Assembly: GCA_944393305.1 (NCBI GenBank) | Contig: CALXZS010000057.1 | Coordinates: 1-8,195 of the forward strand | Direction: 5' to 3' | DNA length: 8,195 nt | From: an uncultured Clostridia bacterium | GTDB taxonomy: Bacteria > Bacillota > Clostridia > TANB77 > CAG-508 | Shown here: piece by piece, positions 4,799 to 8,195 of the stretch | Position numbering within the stretch: position 1 is the first letter of the stretch | How the letters are laid out: each line of letters opens with the position of its first letter | Program-made: the position numbers and the translations under genes | The notes under the pieces: model-generated | Databases searched by the model: none | Seen by the model: the letters and a program-made list of their open reading frames with translations, nothing else | What the model was told of the DNA's origin: nothing

Positions 4799-6187
4799 TT
4801 ATGTAGCTTCTCGTATTTGGTCTTCACTTGGATTTAATAATAGTTCATCATATAGCATTAGTGATGTTGAAACCCCTGAATCTATGTCTAATTCCTCTAT
4901 TTCTGAATTACTATAATTATCTACTACTGAATAACTATCTGTTTTCTTTTTCACTTTTACAAGGACTTTATCTAAATATCCAGCTCTTGTTCTTATGACA
5001 TAATTTAGGTCATTTTCTGTTATTATGCTGGAATTTGGCACTTTATATCCTTCAGCGTCCCACCATATTATGTCAAATGATGTTTTTCTATAACTTAGTA
5101 ATTCATCGATTCCTTCATGTATGCTAAATATAATTGTTACCTCATTATTTTCTTCTTTTGTTATATATTCTACTTTTGCTTCTACCTCTTTTGTACTTGG
5201 CAAAGCAATTTTTACTGTATCACCAATCTCTGCATTATTAGCATTTTCAGTATCTGATACACATGCAATATATGCTACAAAATTATTAACTATTTTTCCA
5301 CTTTCATTACTTGTAGATATTATTTGTCCTGTTTTTAAGTTTAGCCCTTCTAAAAATTCTTTATTTATTTTTGAAAAATCATTTACATTCAAGGTTTCTT
5401 CTAAACCATCTATTCTATATGATACTATTCCACTTTTGCTCGCATTTATATATTCTGCTCCTGAATTTAATTCATTTTCATATGAGCTTCTTTCATCTAT
5501 GAGTTTCTTTAAATACGATCCGCTTGGACTTAATTCTCCTGCTATTTTAGCTTTTCTAGTAATATAATCTGAAATATCTCTTTTATATTCTTTTATTTTT
5601 TGTGTATCATTTAAATCATAAATTAAATCCAAAGTTTCACTTATTTGTGTATCTAATAATTTTGTATCTGTTGAAAATAAATCTTCATTATTTTCTTCCA
5701 TTGCTTCTTGTATTTTTACATCCAACTCAGCAATTTTTGCTTTTAAATCATCTTCGCCTGAAGTGTAATATCTAAATATTGGGTCACCATTTGCAACTCT
5801 ATCACCTTCATTTTTTATTTGAACCATTCCATTTTTATAATTTTCTCCTGTAATTACAGTTTCATCTCGAATTATGTAACCATTAACTGTTTCTTCTTCT
5901 GAAATACTGCCTTGATTTACAATAACTGAGTCACTAGGATTTACTATCAAATTGTATACACCAATTGATATATATACTAATATTGCAATTAAAACAAGAA
6001 GAGCTATCACAACTTTTGCTTTATTTATGTTTTTTAAGCTAAATTTTTTCTTTACTGTAATATTAGGTTCTACACCATTAATCATTGACTCTCTTTTATC
6101 AACTTTTTGTTTATAACTCTTTCTCTTTTCTTTTGCAATTTTAGTTTTTTCATTCTTCTGATTATTCTTGGTCTTTTTATTTTTCAC
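4799..6187 (-). CDS. Membrane-anchored HlyD-like (barrel-sandwich) protein
   Basis: The protein has 462 residues. A very basic cytoplasmic N-terminus (1-57) is followed by one membrane helix (about 58-80), with the remainder outside. The two halves of a biotinyl-lipoyl-like domain are recognisable around 112-140 and 248-262 (ASKSGIVSYRIDGLE). They are split by a helical hairpin (about 145-245), and a late VPNSSI motif (383-388) fits the adaptor barrel. This is the architecture of HlyD/MacA-type periplasmic adaptors, but no ABC transporter or other export partner is encoded nearby. A similar gene near sepF is, from memory, common in Clostridia, so an envelope or division role is possible. The start is GTG (6185-6187) with GGAGGA (6194-6199) 6 nt before it. 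Its G overlaps the miaA TAG stop (TAGTG), implying translational coupling. Confidence 0.75.
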   Translation of the reverse strand: MKNKKTKNNQKNEKTKIAKEKRKSYKQKVDKRESMINGVEPNITVKKKFSLKNINKAKVVIALLVLIAILVYISIGVYNLIVNPSDSVIVNQGSISEEETVNGYIIRDETVITGENYKNGMVQIKNEGDRVANGDPIFRYYTSGEDDLKAKIAELDVKIQEAMEENNEDLFSTDTKLLDTQISETLDLIYDLNDTQKIKEYKRDISDYITRKAKIAGELSPSGSYLKKLIDERSSYENELNSGAEYINASKSGIVSYRIDGLEETLNVNDFSKINKEFLEGLNLKTGQIISTSNESGKIVNNFVAYIACVSDTENANNAEIGDTVKIALPSTKEVEAKVEYITKEENNEVTIIFSIHEGIDELLSYRKTSFDIIWWDAEGYKVPNSSIITENDLNYVIRTRAGYLDKVLVKVKKKTDSYSVVDNYSNSEIEELDIDSGVSTSLMLYDELLLNPSEDQIREAT

Positions 6188-7098
6188 TAAAATTCCTCCA
6201 AAATAATATCAACATTATTTTTATTTTCTGCATTTAACCAAATAGCATTTTCGTATGATTTAAACCATGTTATTTGTCTTTTTGCATATCTTCTACTTTC
6301 CATTTTTATTTTTTCTATTGCTTCTTCTTTTGTTATTTTATTATCTAAATATTCTACCATTTCTTTATATCCAAGTCCCTGCATAGCTGTTGGAAATTCA
6401 GTATATTTTTTTACCAAACTTTTTACCTCTTCTATAAGGCCTTGTTCTATCATTATGTCTACTCTTTTATTTATTCTTTCATATAATTTTTCTCTATCCA
6501 TGTTTAATACAAAAATTCTATAATCATACTTTACACCGTTTTTTCTTGATTCCGCTTCGATTTCTGTTTTATTTTTCCCTGTCTGATGGTATATTTCAAG
6601 TATTCTTAAAATTCTTTTTTTATCATTTGGACTTATTTTTTCTATTGCTTCCGTGTCTATTTTTTTTGCTTCATTATATAAATTTTCAAGACCTTCTTCA
6701 TTTACTTTATTTTCTAATTCTTCTCTATATTTTAAATCTGTTTCTATATTTGGATAATCTATTCCATAAATTAATGAATTTAAGTATAAACCTGTTCCTC
6801 CAACAATTATTGGAGTTTTGCCTTCTTCAAGTATTTTCTCAATAACTTTTTCCGCATCTTTTTTATATTCAGCAACACTGTATCTTTCCGTCGGACTTAC
6901 AAAATCCACTAAATAATGTTTTGCTTGGCTCATTTCTAGCTTTGTTGGTTTTGCGGTGCCAATATTCATATCTTTATATATTTGCATAGAATCACAAGAA
7001 ATAATTTCACCATTTATTTTATTTGCTACTTCTATTCCTAGCTTTGTCTTCCCTGAAGCTGTTGGTCCGCATATTACCATAACTTTTTGTTTACTCAT
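6187..7098 (-). CDS. miaA: tRNA dimethylallyltransferase MiaA
   Basis: The protein has 303 residues from the start chosen here. The P-loop GPTASGKT is at 11-18, the catalytic/substrate motif DSMQIY at 36-41, GGTGLY at 100-105, and the C-terminal RRYAKRQ-TWF block is intact. Known role: it transfers a dimethylallyl group to N6 of A37 in tRNAs that read UNN codons, improving codon-anticodon pairing. The start is ATG at 7098 because AAAGGAA (7104-7110) sits at proper SD distance. An in-frame TTG at 7113 would add five residues but would place this SD inside the coding region. The gene follows the small membrane protein by 17 nt and overlaps the HlyD-like gene by one base. The mutL-miaA association is common in Firmicutes. 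Confidence 0.95.
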   Translation of the reverse strand: MSKQKVMVICGPTASGKTKLGIEVANKINGEIISCDSMQIYKDMNIGTAKPTKLEMSQAKHYLVDFVSPTERYSVAEYKKDAEKVIEKILEEGKTPIIVGGTGLYLNSLIYGIDYPNIETDLKYREELENKVNEEGLENLYNEAKKIDTEAIEKISPNDKKRILRILEIYHQTGKNKTEIEAESRKNGVKYDYRIFVLNMDREKLYERINKRVDIMIEQGLIEEVKSLVKKYTEFPTAMQGLGYKEMVEYLDNKITKEEAIEKIKMESRRYAKRQITWFKSYENAIWLNAENKNNVDIILEEF

Positions 7099-7103
7099 TA
7101 TTG

Positions 7104-7110
7104 TTCCTTT
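7104..7110 (-). promoter_or_regulatory. Ribosome binding site fixing the miaA start
   Basis: AAAGGAA on the minus strand ends about 5 nt before ATG at 7096-7098. It supports MSKQKV as the true N-terminus over the longer TTG-initiated form at 7113. Confidence 0.7.
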
Positions 7111-7115
7111 CAAAA

Positions 7116-7544
7116 TTATTTATATATTAGTATATTATTTGGTATTTCTATAAATATAGAATGTACATACGCCATCTCTATTCTAAAAATATATAAAAAT
7201 ACAATTATCATTAATATTATTACAAATATTTGTAAATTTCTTTTTTTGCCTTCATTTATTTTTTTTATTTCATTAATGATTCCTCTAGGAAATACTGCTA
7301 TAATAATCGCGTTTATTGGTACCATTGAAAATATAGTTATTTGTCTTGCTTTTTCCTCTATATTAATTTCAGCTTCTCTTATCGCTAAATTAAATACTAT
7401 ATAAGAAAGTACATATGATATTAACATTATTATTAAGCACCTTACTAATTTTGTTTGTGGTTCCATTTTTCCCAACATTTTATATAAGAAAAACATTACT
7501 GCTATGTTTAAAAAAATCAATATTGCTATTATTATTTGTTCCAT
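7116..7544 (-). CDS. Small multi-pass membrane protein of unknown function
   Basis: The protein has 142 residues and is strongly hydrophobic, with four probable membrane segments (about 3-23, 34-55, 69-86, 104-121). A charged loop lies between segments 2 and 3 (REAEINIEEKAR, 56-67) and a basic loop between 3 and 4 (NEIKKINEGKKR, 91-102). The positive-inside rule places that second loop in the cytoplasm. I do not recognise a family. It starts at ATG 7544 only 9 nt after the mutL stop, and its SD (AGGTAGGGAA) overlaps that stop codon. It ends 17 nt before miaA, so it is an operon insert between two genes often adjacent in Firmicutes. Tight spacing and a good SD argue it is real; function is open. 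Confidence 0.7.
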   Translation of the reverse strand: MEQIIIAILIFLNIAVMFFLYKMLGKMEPQTKLVRCLIIMLISYVLSYIVFNLAIREAEINIEEKARQITIFSMVPINAIIIAVFPRGIINEIKKINEGKKRNLQIFVIILMIIVFLYIFRIEMAYVHSIFIEIPNNILIYK

Positions 7545-7553
7545 GCGTATTCC

Positions 7554-8195
7554 CTACCTTCTTGAAAATCTTTTTTCTATATCTGCTTTAGACATTTTTA
7601 TAACTGTTGGTCTTCCATGTGGACAAGTAAATGGATTTGGCAATTTTAATAATTGTTCCATTAAGCTATCTACTTCTTCTTTTGTTAAAGCCATATGTGC
7701 TTTTACTGCTGCTTTACAAGCCACTGTTGCCAAAAATTTATTTTCTAATTCTTGTTTTGCTGTTCTTGCTACTGTATTTATTTCATCCAATGTCTCTAAA
7801 AATATTTCTTTAGTATCAAAATCTAAGCAAAACTCTGGTACACCTGTTAGTTTTACAGTATTGTCCCCAAATTCATCTACCACAAAACCTGCTCTATTAA
7901 ATAGTTCTTTATTATCTTTGAAAATTCCCATTTCCCTTGTTGATAAATTAATTATATCTGGTAAAAGCATAAGTTGTGAATCTTTTTCTCCTTCACTATA
8001 ATAGTTTGCTTTTACTTTTTCATACATAATTCTTTCATGAGCAGCATGTTGGTCTAATATATATAATTCATCACCCATTGTTAGTATTATATAGGTTTTA
8101 AATGCTATTCCAATAAATTTATATTTTGGATTTTTGTCTATGCCTTCTTTTTCAAATAAAGACATTTCTTCACCAGTTAGTGGTGTAATTGGATT
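7554..8195 (-). CDS. mutL: DNA mismatch repair protein MutL, C-terminal endonuclease domain, truncated by window edge
   Basis: There are 213 visible residues, and the frame is open to the right edge. The ATG at 8165 is internal, since sequence upstream of it stays in frame. The metal-binding endonuclease motif DQHA-x2-E-x4-E appears as DQHAAHERIMYE (48-59 of the visible part). The zinc-site motifs ACKAAVKA (159-166) and CPHGRP (191-196) are present, and the protein ends in FSRR. Known role: after MutS recognises a mismatch, this MutL class nicks the newly made strand, as in bacteria lacking MutH. All conserved catalytic residues are intact. The ATPase half lies beyond the window. It heads the unit mutL-membrane protein-miaA-HlyD-like, and mutS is expected upstream, though that cannot be seen. 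Confidence 0.95.
   Translation of the reverse strand, partial: NPITPLTGEEMSLFEKEGIDKNPKYKFIGIAFKTYIILTMGDELYILDQHAAHERIMYEKVKANYYSEGEKDSQLMLLPDIINLSTREMGIFKDNKELFNRAGFVVDEFGDNTVKLTGVPEFCLDFDTKEIFLETLDEINTVARTAKQELENKFLATVACKAAVKAHMALTKEEVDSLMEQLLKLPNPFTCPHGRPTVIKMSKADIEKRFSRR

Noticed and set aside
7111..7113. TTG at 7113 as the miaA start
   Set aside because: A well-spaced SD (AAAGGAA, 7104-7110) serves the ATG at 7098, and family N-termini begin just before the P-loop.
5121..8001. Plus-strand open frames at 5121, 6546, 6956, 7087, 7504 and 7631
   Set aside because: Each lies opposite hlyD-like, miaA, the membrane gene or mutL, all of which have recognisable features in their own frames.
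8163..8165. ATG at 8165 as the start of a short MutL
   Set aside because: The frame stays open to the window edge, and the visible part is only the endonuclease half, so the gene is cut by the window.

Overview
The window is a very AT-rich stretch of a bacterial chromosome, most likely from an uncultured, gut-type Clostridia (Firmicutes) lineage. Three things point there: SepF and DivIVA, A+G-rich Shine-Dalgarno (SD) sequences with TTGACA-type promoters, and the Clostridia-style neighbourhoods mutL-miaA and rsmD followed by a small coiled-coil 'ATPase-like' gene. Stops used are TAA and TAG, and TGG codes Trp in the normal way. Base composition was judged by eye, not computed.

Layout, left to right. 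Positions 1-791 (+) hold the C-terminal part of a GH57 glycogen branching enzyme, cut by the window edge. Positions 792-1072 are a gene-free gap between convergent genes. It holds a large imperfect palindrome (832-996, arms of about 40 nt) around a GC-richer core that folds into two further hairpins, then a second GC-rich patch (1043-1062). Everything from 1073 to the right edge is on the minus strand. In transcription order it runs: mutL (partial, endonuclease domain), a small unknown membrane protein, miaA, a membrane-anchored HlyD-like protein, sepF, divIVA, rsmD, a short coiled-coil protein, and a membrane-anchored SUMF1/C-type-lectin-fold protein.

These minus-strand genes fall into three likely transcription units. 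Unit 1 is mutL-membrane protein-miaA-hlyD-like, tightly packed, with a TAGTG stop/start overlap between the last two. Unit 2 is sepF-divIVA, with its own strong promoter (TTGACA-17-GATACT, 4716-4744) and a hairpin terminator (3678-3711). Unit 3 is rsmD-coiled coil-SUMF1-like, with a promoter (TTGACA-16-TAAAAT, 3574-3601) so close to the rsmD start that the transcript may be leaderless. Functionally these are DNA mismatch repair, tRNA modification, an envelope protein, division-site assembly, rRNA methylation, and a surface protein of unknown ligand.

Most of the window is ordinary housekeeping. The parts that merit a second look are the convergent intergenic region with its multi-branched palindrome, and the C-terminus of the SUMF1-like protein. 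That C-terminus resembles the variable region of diversity-generating-retroelement (DGR) target proteins and lies just upstream, in its own transcription direction, of the GC-rich patch and a hairpin. No reverse transcriptase or template repeat is visible here, so this is only a hypothesis.
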